From contig JABMNB010000481.1 of assembly GCA_013205335.1 (NCBI GenBank), forward strand, positions 1 through 12,457: 12,457 nucleotides of DNA, read 5' to 3'. Below, in pieces: positions 6,473 to 12,457 of this stretch. Below the pieces are notes generated by a model. It was not told where the DNA came from and ran no database searches. It was given only the letters and a program-made list of their open reading frames with translations. A program made the position numbers and the translations under genes. This DNA is from Rhodospirillales bacterium. Its GTDB lineage: Bacteria; Pseudomonadota; Alphaproteobacteria; Reyranellales; Reyranellaceae. Each line of letters starts with the position of its first letter. Position 1 is the stretch's first letter.

Positions 6473-7313
6473 GTGCTTCGACTGGCGCGTTCCGGCGATC
6501 TGGGCGGTGCTGCTGACGGTCTCGGTCTTCGCTCATGCTCATGTCGAGATCGCCAACGACGCCGCACGCGGCGTCCGCATGTCGTTCGGCAGCGCGATGG
6601 CTATCCAGATTTCCAGCCATCTGGTCGTGGCAGCCTTACTGCCGGCGATCTACTGGCTGCAGCGGCGCTGGCCGGTCGCCGAACGCCCGCGCAATCTGCT
6701 GATCCACGTCGCGGCGGTGGTACCGTTCAGCATCGCCCACACGCTCGGCATGGCGGCGCTCAGGCTTCTGTGGTTCGGCGGCATCGTGGGCGAGCCGCAC
6801 AGCTTTCCGTTGACCTTCGACCGGATGCTGTACGAGTTCGCCAAGGACATCATCGCCTATGGCCTGTTGAGCGCTGGCGCCGGGGCGCTGCGCCACTACC
6901 TGACGCGGCCGGCCCCACCGGCGGCCGTGAAAGCCGCGGCGACACTTGAAACGAACCAGGAGCCTCCAGCGGCACCGTTGCCCGAGCGCTTCGCCGTCCG
7001 CCGCAAGGGCCGGGAGATCATGGTCGAGGTAGCCGACATCGACTGGATCGAGGCCTCGGGCAACTACGCCGTGCTCCATGTCGGAAACGAGACCTTCGAA
7101 ATCCGCTCCTCGCTCACCAGACTGGAAGGCGAACTCGACTCGAAACGGTTCGTGCGCGTGCACAAATCCCACCTGGTCAACATTTCCCGCGTGGTCGAGG
7201 TGACGCCGTGGGTGAGCGGCGACTGGCGCATCCGCCTGCAAGGTGGCGCCGAGGTGAACCTGAGCCGGCGCTATCGCCAGCGTTTCGAGGCCCTGGCTCC
7301 CGTACGGGCCTGA
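6456..7313 (+). CDS. Membrane-bound LytTR-family transcriptional regulator
   Basis: The protein has 285 aa from GTG 6456, which overlaps the phaC stop by 17 bases. This start is kept because it supplies a first membrane segment (about 11-30). Three further segments follow (about 47-68, 81-108, 128-149), giving four in total. After a Pro/Ala-rich linker, residues 179-280 form a LytTR DNA-binding domain: VEVADIDWIEASGNYAVLHV, EIRSSLTRLE, FVRVHKSHLVNI and LSRRYRQRF. LytTR proteins bind direct repeats spaced about two helical turns apart. Here the domain is tied to the membrane rather than to a receiver domain, so the membrane part is probably the sensor. It sits directly before an acyltransferase gene whose upstream region holds such repeats. 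Overlap with phaC suggests co-transcription. Confidence 0.9.
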   Translation: MSPPARCFDWRVPAIWAVLLTVSVFAHAHVEIANDAARGVRMSFGSAMAIQISSHLVVAALLPAIYWLQRRWPVAERPRNLLIHVAAVVPFSIAHTLGMAALRLLWFGGIVGEPHSFPLTFDRMLYEFAKDIIAYGLLSAGAGALRHYLTRPAPPAAVKAAATLETNQEPPAAPLPERFAVRRKGREIMVEVADIDWIEASGNYAVLHVGNETFEIRSSLTRLEGELDSKRFVRVHKSHLVNISRVVEVTPWVSGDWRIRLQGGAEVNLSRRYRQRFEALAPVRA

Positions 7314-7367
7314 CCGGACGTCCCACGGTGCCTGCCGGTCGTCCCATCAGCCTCGCCGGTCATCACA
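7314..7367 (+). promoter_or_regulatory. Three 12-bp direct repeats at 21-bp spacing, candidate LytTR site
   Basis: Copies at 7314-7325, 7335-7346 and 7356-7367 fit CCGGNCRTCMCA: copies 1 and 2 match at 11 of 12 positions, 2 and 3 at 10 of 12. Start-to-start spacing is exactly 21 bp twice, so all copies face the same side of the helix. They begin right after the LytTR stop codon and end 63 bp before the acyltransferase ATG. LytTR proteins are known to bind 9-bp repeats with 12-13-bp spacers, the same period. The bases do not match the general LytTR consensus closely, so the link rests on geometry and position. Confidence 0.6.
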
Positions 7368-7430
7368 AAACGACGCGAAATCAGAGACTTGCAGGGCAGG
7401 TCGAAGGGCCTGTCCCCCCGGAGCCTCGCC

Positions 7431-8615
7431 ATGCCCCCCGTCGCTTTTGCCTCCCGCCGTGCCGATCTCGACTGGCTCCGGGTCATCGCCTTCGGCCTTC
7501 TGATCCTCTACCACGCCGGCATGGCCTGGTCGGGCTGGAGCTGGCACATCACCAGCCCCGACAGTTGGGAGGGGCTGCGCGAGGCGATGCGGTTCCTGAA
7601 CCGCTGGCGCATGCCGCTGATCTTCGTGGTCTCGGGCGCGGCCATCATGTTGGCGCTGGGCGACCGCACCCCGCGGGCCTTCGTCGTCGACCGGCTGAAG
7701 CGCCTGCTGTTGCCGCTCGCCTTCGGCATGGTCGTGATCGTGCCGCCGCAGGTCTATCTGGAGCGTCTGTATCGAGGCCAGTTCAGCGGCTCGTTCCTGC
7801 AATGGCTGCCGCACGCTTTCGAGGGCGTCTATCCCAATGGCAACCTGAGCTGGCACCACCTTTGGTTCGTCGCCTACGTGCTGGTCCTGACCCTGGTGCT
7901 GTTGCCGATTTTCCTGTGGGCACGATCGGAGCCGGGGCAGCGCGCCGTGGCCCAGGCCGGCCGGAACGCAGCCCGCTTCGGCCTGCAGTGGGCGATGGTC
8001 CTGCCGCTCGCTGCCTCGACCCTCTGGCTGGCGCCGATCTCGCACAACATCAACGGGCTGGTCGGCGATTGGTACGGGGTCGTCTCCTATGGCGCGCTGC
8101 TGCTCTACGGCGCCTTCCTCTTCGGCTCGTCCGATCTCCTGCAGGCGCTGCAGCGTCAGCGCCTGTTCTCGCTGGCGGTCGGGATCGCGACCTATGCGGC
8201 CCTCCATCTCGGGTACTTCGAAGGCACGGTCCGGCCGGTCATCCCGCCGACGGCGCGGCCGCTCTTTGCGTTGCTGTCGGCGATCAATGTGATGGCGTGG
8301 TTGTTCGCGATCATCGGCTTCGCGCACCGCTATCTGACCCGGAGGCCGGCGTTGCTGTCCGAGGCCACCGAGGCGGTCTATCCGTTCTATCTTGTTCACC
8401 AGACGGTAACGGTCGTCGCGGTCTGGGCACTGCTCCAGATCGGCGCGCCGCCGCTTCTGGGCTTCATCACGGCTGTCGTGGCGACCTTCGCCGGAACATG
8501 GCTGATTTATGCAGGTCTGGTGCGACCGTGGCGCTGGATCAGGCCGCTGTTCGGAATGAAGCCGGGCAGCCTGGTGGGGCGGCGGACCTTGCCCCGGCGC
8601 GCGGCAGGCCTATAA
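7431..8615 (+). CDS. Membrane acyltransferase, family 3 (OpgC/MdoC-like)
   Basis: The protein has 394 aa. ATG 7431 follows GGAG (7420-7423) with 7-base spacing; longer in-frame starts lack this. About ten hydrophobic segments are seen. The N-terminus RRADLDWLRVIAFGLLILYH (with H28) is the acyltransferase-3 signature. Other family marks are FVVSGAAIMLALGDR, LKRLLLPLAFGMVVIVPPQ, HHLWFVAYVLVL and YPFYLVHQ (H323). The overall pattern is close to OpgC/MdoC, which adds succinyl groups to periplasmic glucans, but the acceptor and acyl group here cannot be told from sequence. The preceding gene encodes a membrane LytTR regulator, and phased repeats lie between them, so this gene is its likely target. 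The stop codon falls within the loop of an inverted repeat that reaches the phaA leader. Confidence 0.88.
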   Translation: MPPVAFASRRADLDWLRVIAFGLLILYHAGMAWSGWSWHITSPDSWEGLREAMRFLNRWRMPLIFVVSGAAIMLALGDRTPRAFVVDRLKRLLLPLAFGMVVIVPPQVYLERLYRGQFSGSFLQWLPHAFEGVYPNGNLSWHHLWFVAYVLVLTLVLLPIFLWARSEPGQRAVAQAGRNAARFGLQWAMVLPLAASTLWLAPISHNINGLVGDWYGVVSYGALLLYGAFLFGSSDLLQALQRQRLFSLAVGIATYAALHLGYFEGTVRPVIPPTARPLFALLSAINVMAWLFAIIGFAHRYLTRRPALLSEATEAVYPFYLVHQTVTVVAVWALLQIGAPPLLGFITAVVATFAGTWLIYAGLVRPWRWIRPLFGMKPGSLVGRRTLPRRAAGL

Positions 8616-8616
8616 A
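8589..8616 (+). promoter_or_regulatory. Candidate sigma-70 promoter of phaA
   Basis: TTGCCC (8589-8594) and TATAAA (8611-8616) are separated by 16 bp and match the -35 and -10 consensus at 4 and 5 of 6 positions. Transcription would start near 8622-8625, giving a leader of about 25 bases that contains the GGAGGA ribosome binding site at 8640-8645. It overlaps the end of the acyltransferase gene, so phaA may be both read through and separately started. Confidence 0.45.
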
Positions 8617-8637
8617 TATCCGCAAGGGCGGCCTGCC
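8603..8637. repeat. Inverted repeat spanning the acyltransferase stop and phaA leader
   Basis: GGCAGGCC (8603-8610) and GGCCTGCC (8630-8637) are perfect 8-bp inverted copies with a 19-base AT-rich centre. The right arm ends just before the phaA ribosome binding site (8640-8645). No T-run follows. It flanks the candidate -10 box, so an operator is possible, as is a weak mRNA hairpin in read-through transcripts. Confidence 0.5.
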
Positions 8638-8649
8638 ACGGAGGATCTC

Positions 8650-9828
8650 ATGACGGACATCGTAATCGCGAGCGCAGCGCGCACGCCAATCGGCTCGTTT
8701 AATGGCGCGTTCGGCGCCGTGCCAGCCCACGATCTCGGCAAGGCTGCCATCAAGGGCGCGCTCGAGCGCGCCAATGTGAAACCCGAGGAAGTCGACGAAG
8801 TCATCATGGGCCAGATCCTGACCGGCGGTCAGGGCCAGAACCCGGCGCGTCAGGCGGCCGTCAATTCCGGCATCCCGGTCGAGAAGACCGCGCTCGGCAT
8901 CAACCAGCTCTGCGGCTCGGGCCTGCGCGCCGTCGCCTTCGGCTGGCAGGCGATCCGCAACGGCGACGCCAACATCATGGTGGTGGGCGGCCAGGAGAGC
9001 ATGAGCCAGGCGCCGCACGCCGCGCACATGCGCGACGGCACCAAGATGGGCGAACTCAAGATGGTCGACACCATGCTGAAGGATGGCCTGTGGGATGCGT
9101 TCCACGGCTATCACATGGGCAACACCGCCGAGAACGTCGCGCAGAAGTTCCAGATCACGCGCGCCGAGCAGGACGCGTTCGCGGCCTCGTCGCAGAACAA
9201 GGCCGAGGCGGCGCAGAAGTCCGGCCGCTTCAAGGACGAGATCGTCCCGGTGACGGTGAAGACCCGCAAGGGCGACGTCGTCGTCGACACCGACGAATTC
9301 CCGCGCCACGGCACCACGGTCGAATCTCTCGGTAAGCTGCGTCCTGCCTTCGCCAAGGAAGGCGGCTCGGTCACCGCCGGCAACGCCTCGGGCATCAACG
9401 ACGGCGCTGCCGCTCTGGTGCTGATGAGCGCCGACGAAGCCAGGAAGCGCGGCATCACGCCGCTCGCCAGGATCGTGTCGTGGGCGACCACGGGCGTCGA
9501 TCCGTCGATCATGGGTATCGGTCCGGTGACGGCCTCGCAGGCGGCGCTGAAGAAGGCCGGCTGGACGGTCAAGGACCTCGACCTCGTCGAAGCCAACGAG
9601 GCCTTCGCCGCGCAGGCGGTGGCCGTCGGCAAGCAGCTCGGCCTCGACGAGACGAAGCTCAACGTCAACGGCGGCGCCATCGCGCTCGGCCATCCGATCG
9701 GCGCCTCGGGGGCGCGCGTGCTGACCACCCTGCTCTATGAAATGCAGAAGCGCGACGCCAAGAAGGGCCTCGCCACCCTGTGCATCGGTGGCGGCATGGG
9801 CATCGCCATGTGCGTCCAGCGCGACTGA
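8650..9828 (+). CDS. phaA: Acetyl-CoA C-acetyltransferase (beta-ketothiolase)
   Basis: The protein has 392 aa and starts at ATG 8650, 4 bases after GGAGGA. All thiolase active-site motifs are intact: NQLCGSG with the acyl-carrying C88, NEAFAAQ (315-321), GGAIALGHPIGASG with H348, and CIGGGMG with C378. These correspond to C89, H348 and C378 of the Zoogloea biosynthetic thiolase. It condenses two acetyl-CoA to acetoacetyl-CoA in the cytosol, the first step of polyhydroxybutyrate synthesis, or runs in reverse for ketone-body use. The nearby phaC and phaR favour the PHA role, but phaB, its usual partner, is absent. It is followed by a strong terminator and is the last gene of the plus-strand group. 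Confidence 0.95.
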   Translation: MTDIVIASAARTPIGSFNGAFGAVPAHDLGKAAIKGALERANVKPEEVDEVIMGQILTGGQGQNPARQAAVNSGIPVEKTALGINQLCGSGLRAVAFGWQAIRNGDANIMVVGGQESMSQAPHAAHMRDGTKMGELKMVDTMLKDGLWDAFHGYHMGNTAENVAQKFQITRAEQDAFAASSQNKAEAAQKSGRFKDEIVPVTVKTRKGDVVVDTDEFPRHGTTVESLGKLRPAFAKEGGSVTAGNASGINDGAAALVLMSADEARKRGITPLARIVSWATTGVDPSIMGIGPVTASQAALKKAGWTVKDLDLVEANEAFAAQAVAVGKQLGLDETKLNVNGGAIALGHPIGASGARVLTTLLYEMQKRDAKKGLATLCIGGGMGIAMCVQRD

Positions 9829-9852
9829 TCTTCGCTCGACGCTTCAGAGTTC

Positions 9853-9891
9853 AAACGCCCGAAGGAGAAATCCTTCGGGCGTTTTCTTTCT
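9853..9891 (+). terminator. Intrinsic terminator after phaA
   Basis: A perfect 14-bp stem (9853-9866 with 9871-9884), rich in GC (ACGCCCGAAGGA), closes on a GAAA tetraloop and runs into a T-rich tail, TTTTCTTTCT. It lies 25 bases after the phaA stop. On the other strand the tail is weaker (TTTGAACT), so it may act less well for minus-strand transcripts. Confidence 0.93.
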
Positions 9892-10217
9892 AGGGTCAAA
9901 ACCCATAAATGTAGTCTGCCGCGTCTGCTTCCACCTCATTTTCAGACATCGGTACCATCTACTGGTTCATCCGCTTCGTGCCACCAACGGAAGTGGCGAG
10001 CGGTCTTGGCCGGCGAACCAGTCCGCGAAAGCGGCGTCCATTCCAGGCGCTGGATCAGGGACGGCACCGTCACTCCTATTACCAAAGATGCAATTCGGCA
10101 CGGGTCTGTAGCGCGGTCGGCGTTTCTGGCTTTGGCCATACGGGGACCAGCTGGACTATGCCCACAGGCCTCGCAGATCGAGTTTCCGCAGGCAATTACC
10201 AGGCAACCGACCGTCCT
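9892..10217. other. Gap of about 325 bp without a recognisable gene
   Basis: This lies between the phaA terminator and the end of the cyclase gene. Several short open frames exist on both strands, but none shows a family motif, a ribosome binding site or consistent GC-rich third positions. The longest minus-strand one (9942-10139, 65 aa) and a 20-codon one ending at 9896 look like chance or remnants. No hairpin with a T-run is seen for the minus-strand operon that ends at 10218. Local GC seems somewhat lower than in the genes around it, which fits a degraded insertion or ordinary intergenic DNA. Confidence 0.4.
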
Positions 10218-11333
10218 TCAGGCTCGGATCGTCCGCGTCCAGATACACACGGCGCCGCTGCGACCGCGCAGCGCCTGGTCGCCGTGGTTCGTCAAGGCGC
10301 CGAGCAAGGTCGCGGCGTCGGCCGGCCGCGCGGCCGCGATTTTCGAGATTAGCGCATCTGCCACCACCAGCGGGGTCCCGAGCTCGCGGGTCAGGGCCTG
10401 CAGCCGGCTTGCCGTATTGACCGTGTCGCCGATCACCGTGAAGGACAGGCCCTGGTCGCTGCCGACATCACCCATGACCGCCGGCCCGTAGTTGAGGCCG
10501 ATCCCGATCGCCAGCACCGGCTCGCCCCGTCTAGTGCGCTCGGCATTCCAGTCGGCGAGTGCGGTCAGCATGCCGTTGGCGCAACGCAGCGCGTTGGCGG
10601 CGTCGCTCTCTTCGGCCTTCAGGAGCCCGAACACGGCGAAGATTTCGTCGCCGATGTATTTTTCGACCGTACCGCCAAAGGCGAATATCTGCGCCGCCAT
10701 CCGTTCATGGAAGTCGCGCAGCAGGCTTAGCACCTGCTCCGGCGGCATGGTCTCTGCCATGCCTGTGAAACCTACTATATCGACAAACAACACGGCGACA
10801 GTCGCGCGCCGTACCGGGCCCAACGGCTCGTCGCGTTCGGCCAGCATCTCGACCAGGTTGGGCGCGAAATAGCGTGCGAGATTGGCGCGGGCGCGTTCGG
10901 CGGCGGCACGCTGGCGGTCGAGGTCGCGCACATGGGCGATGCTCTCCAGCGTCTTGTCGATCGTGACCTCGAGGTCGGCCAGATCGACAGGCTTGGTCAC
11001 GAAGTCGAAGGCGCCGCGGTTCATCGCGGTCCGGATGTTGGCCATGTCACCGTAAGCCGAAACGATGATTGCCCGCACTCCTGACCGGCGCGTACGCAAT
11101 TCGGCCAGCAAGGTCAGCCCGTCCATGACCGGCATGTTGATGTCGAGCAGCAGAAGTTCGATGTCCGGTTCCTCAGCCAGCACCGCCAGCGCCTCCTCGC
11201 CATGCCGGGCGAAGCGAAACTCGAGGTTCTTGGCGCGGATACGCTGGCGAAAGCGCTGGCGAATCAGCGCCTCGAAATCGGGCTCGTCGTCGACAGCCAG
11301 GATCTTGGCCGGCACCGGGGCGGGCCCGGTCAT
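10218..11333 (-). CDS. Receiver domain-class III adenylate cyclase fusion
   Basis: The protein has 371 aa. Residues 10-125 form a response-regulator receiver: acidic pair D15/D16, phospho-acceptor D64 in LLLDINMP, S92 and K114. A helical linker (about 126-158) leads to ARYFAPNLVEML and a class III cyclase domain (175-335). Metal aspartates D185 (VDIVGF) and D229 (EKYIGDE), adenine-contacting K225, and transition-state N306 and R310 (VIGDTVNTASRL) are all present. Threonine replaces the second adenine-selecting aspartate, as in class IIIb adenylate cyclases. It should make cAMP under control of phosphorylation, in the cytosol. Its ATG overlaps the stop of the upstream response regulator (ATGA, 4 bases), so it is the last gene of a coupled kinase-regulator-cyclase operon. 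The receiver is very like that of its neighbour, suggesting duplication. Confidence 0.93.
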   Translation of the reverse strand: MTGPAPVPAKILAVDDEPDFEALIRQRFRQRIRAKNLEFRFARHGEEALAVLAEEPDIELLLLDINMPVMDGLTLLAELRTRRSGVRAIIVSAYGDMANIRTAMNRGAFDFVTKPVDLADLEVTIDKTLESIAHVRDLDRQRAAAERARANLARYFAPNLVEMLAERDEPLGPVRRATVAVLFVDIVGFTGMAETMPPEQVLSLLRDFHERMAAQIFAFGGTVEKYIGDEIFAVFGLLKAEESDAANALRCANGMLTALADWNAERTRRGEPVLAIGIGLNYGPAVMGDVGSDQGLSFTVIGDTVNTASRLQALTRELGTPLVVADALISKIAAARPADAATLLGALTNHGDQALRGRSGAVCIWTRTIRA

Positions 11334-11731
11334 GCCGGTTCCCGCTGTTGCGGCGGCGGCAGCTGCTGGAGATGCTGTTTCAGCAGGTCGAAGTCGACCG
11401 GCTTGGTGACAAACTCGGCGGCGCCGTATTCGCTGGCCTGACGGCGGCGATCATCGTCACCATAGGCCGTCACCATGATCACCGGCAGATCGGCGTGGCG
11501 TTGCTTGACCTCGCGCAACAGCCTCAACCCATCCATACCGGGCATGTTGATGTCGGATAGCAGGACGATGAGCCCGGGTTGGACACCGTCGGTGAGCTTA
11601 CCAAGCGCTTCTTCTCCTGACCCCGCGAAGTGGATCACGTACTTGCCCTCGCGCACTTCGCGGCGAAAGCGCTGCCGGAACAGATCGGCCACGTCAGGCT
11701 CATCGTCGACGATCAAGATACTGACGCTCAT
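11330..11731 (-). CDS. Single-domain response regulator
   Basis: The protein has 133 aa, a lone CheY-like receiver: acidic pair D9/D10, phospho-acceptor D60 (LLSDINMPGMDGL), T88 and K110 (FVTKPVD). There is no output domain; the tail LQQLPPPQQREPA is low-complexity. ATG 11731 overlaps the kinase stop by one base (TAATG) and is served by GGGGAG at 11741-11736. Its stop overlaps the cyclase start by 4 bases. It probably takes phosphate from the kinase upstream and either competes with the cyclase receiver, acts as a phosphate sink, or signals through protein contact. Strong similarity to the cyclase receiver (VDDEPD, RQRFR, GEEAL, DINMP-MDGL, FVTKPVD) points to duplication within the operon. 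Confidence 0.92.
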   Translation of the reverse strand: MSVSILIVDDEPDVADLFRQRFRREVREGKYVIHFAGSGEEALGKLTDGVQPGLIVLLSDINMPGMDGLRLLREVKQRHADLPVIMVTAYGDDDRRRQASEYGAAEFVTKPVDFDLLKQHLQQLPPPQQREPA

Positions 11732-12457
11732 TACGCTCCCCTCGCAGGGACGGCCCGCCGGCTGCGTGGCAGGCGTACCGTGAATTCGGTGAAGGAGCCG
11801 ACCTCGCTGTCGACTTCGACCGTCCCGCCATGCTGCTGCGTGACGATGTCGTAGCTGATCGAAAGCCCCAGACCCGTACCCTCGCCCGTCGGCTTGGTGG
11901 TAAAGAAGGGCTGAAAGATTTTTTCTTTGATGTGATCCGGGATGCCGGGGCCGTTGTCTTTTACGGTGAGTTGAACCCCTAAATCCCCTGAAGGGGACTT
12001 GATCAACGTTGTTTTGACAGTTACTTCTGGTTTGTAGCCTTCTCCCCCTTCAGGGGGCTGAGGGGTTGATTTCGCTTTTTCATTGACTGCATAAAACCCA
12101 TTATTCACCAGGTTCAAAATCACTCTTCCGATATCCGAAGCCACCACATTTACCTTTGGTAAATCCGGATCGAGCTCCAGTTTAAAGTCAGCGTTGAAAC
12201 TCTTGTCTTTAGCTCGAAGTCCATGATAAGAAAGTCGTACAAACTCATCAGCCAAGGCGTTCAAGTCGGTCGGAGCTTTTTCTCCTTTATTGGCTCGGCT
12301 ATGTTCTAACATACCTTTGACGATGGCATCGGCACGCTTGCCGTGATTATTGATTTTGGTGAGGTTTTCTTTAAGGTCTTTGCCAATGACTTTAGCTTCC
12401 TCAATGTCACCTTTCTCTAATTCCTCATTCATTTCATCAACTAACTCGCCACTTACC
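11731..12457 (-). CDS. Sensor histidine kinase, C-terminal part (mosaic), 5' end outside window
   Basis: The last 241 complete codons of the kinase are visible; the frame stays open to the window edge, so the sensor part is missing. Counting from the in-frame ATG at 12432: phosphorylatable H30 in INNHGKRADAIVKGMLEHSR, N box around N107-N111 (ILNLVNN), G1 box DNGPGIP (159-165), F box FQPFFTTKPTG and G2 box GTGLGLS (185-191). The C-terminus (GTVEVDSEVGSFTEFTVRLP) is alphaproteobacterial in style and GC-rich. Upstream of about 11,910 the codons become AT-rich and the protein resembles Bacteroidetes kinases, with two in-frame low-complexity inserts (PPEGGEG and SPSGDLG). It should phosphorylate the two receivers encoded next. 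The join could be natural or an assembly artefact. Confidence 0.88.
   Translation of the reverse strand, partial: VSGELVDEMNEELEKGDIEEAKVIGKDLKENLTKINNHGKRADAIVKGMLEHSRANKGEKAPTDLNALADEFVRLSYHGLRAKDKSFNADFKLELDPDLPKVNVVASDIGRVILNLVNNGFYAVNEKAKSTPQPPEGGEGYKPEVTVKTTLIKSPSGDLGVQLTVKDNGPGIPDHIKEKIFQPFFTTKPTGEGTGLGLSISYDIVTQQHGGTVEVDSEVGSFTEFTVRLPRSRRAVPARGA
11976..12000. repeat. Short C/G-run repeat inside the kinase gene (first copy)
   Basis: This has the form CCCCTAAATCCCC-TGAA-GGGGACTT and encodes the insert KSPSGDLG on the minus strand. From memory, the same motif is a common dispersed repeat in Bacteroidetes genomes, often within genes; I cannot search here. It interrupts the strand pair before the kinase G1 box, a usual place for length variation. 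Confidence 0.55.
12038..12067. repeat. Short C/G-run repeat inside the kinase gene (second copy)
   Basis: The core CCCCCTTCAGGGGG (12044-12057), followed by CTGAGGGG, encodes the insert TPQPPEGGEG on the minus strand. The core is the reverse complement of the first copy's CCCCTGAAGGGG, so the two copies lie in opposite orientation about 50 bases apart. It keeps the reading frame and falls in a loop after the N box. Confidence 0.55.

Noticed and set aside
7208..8653. A 481-codon plus-strand frame across the acyltransferase region
   Set aside because: It starts inside the LytTR gene and yields a Pro/Arg-rich product. The other plus frame shows acyltransferase-3 motifs and membrane segments.
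8539..9693. A 384-codon minus-strand frame opposite phaA
   Set aside because: The plus frame is a complete thiolase with all active-site residues; this one has no family features.
9942..10139. A 65-aa minus-strand frame in the gap after phaA
   Set aside because: It has no recognisable domain, no ribosome binding site and no neighbour support; it could be a remnant but cannot be called a gene.

Overview
The window is a GC-rich (about 65% by eye) chromosomal stretch with alphaproteobacterial gene content: an AapJ-type amino-acid binding protein, the PhaR repressor, a DUF1289 protein and a PhaA thiolase. I read it as a Rhodospirillales- or Hyphomicrobiales-like bacterium, possibly a metagenomic contig. 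The last ~550 bases (about 11,910 to the end) differ sharply in base composition and in protein style.

Layout. The 3' end of sdhB (1-131) is followed by an orphan periplasmic amino-acid binding protein (186-1214). That gene runs tail-to-tail into a D-aminopeptidase-like serine hydrolase on the minus strand (1218-2828). Upstream of the hydrolase is a large palindrome, then a crotonase-family gene (2976-3785). A dispersed palindromic repeat (3796-3883) follows.

The centre is a polyhydroxyalkanoate (PHA) region. phaR and a downstream DUF1289 gene lie on the minus strand. Divergent from them on the plus strand is a chain of three overlapping genes: a 115-aa phasin/PhaE-like protein, a class III-like PHA synthase (PhaC) and a membrane-bound LytTR regulator. 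A 24-bp palindrome in the divergent promoter region is a candidate PhaR operator. An OpgC/MdoC-like membrane acyltransferase comes next, preceded by three 12-bp direct repeats at exact 21-bp spacing. These are a candidate site for the LytTR protein encoded just before it. phaA (8650-9828) follows, with its own candidate promoter and a strong intrinsic terminator. No phaB is present.

After about 325 bp without a recognisable gene, a minus-strand signalling operon fills the rest: a histidine kinase (truncated by the window end), a single-domain response regulator and a receiver-adenylate cyclase fusion. Their reading frames overlap by 1 and 4 bases. A phosphorelay that sets cAMP level is the simple reading.

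Most notable observations: (i) the histidine kinase gene is a mosaic, with an AT-rich part that looks Bacteroidetes-like and carries two short repeat insertions, joined at its conserved ATP-binding motif to a GC-rich alphaproteobacterial end; this is either transfer by recombination or an assembly chimera; (ii) the mini PhaE-like/PhaC overlap has a CCC-TGA junction that could support +1 frameshifting into a fusion protein; (iii) the LytTR-acyltransferase pair has a phased repeat array between the two genes.
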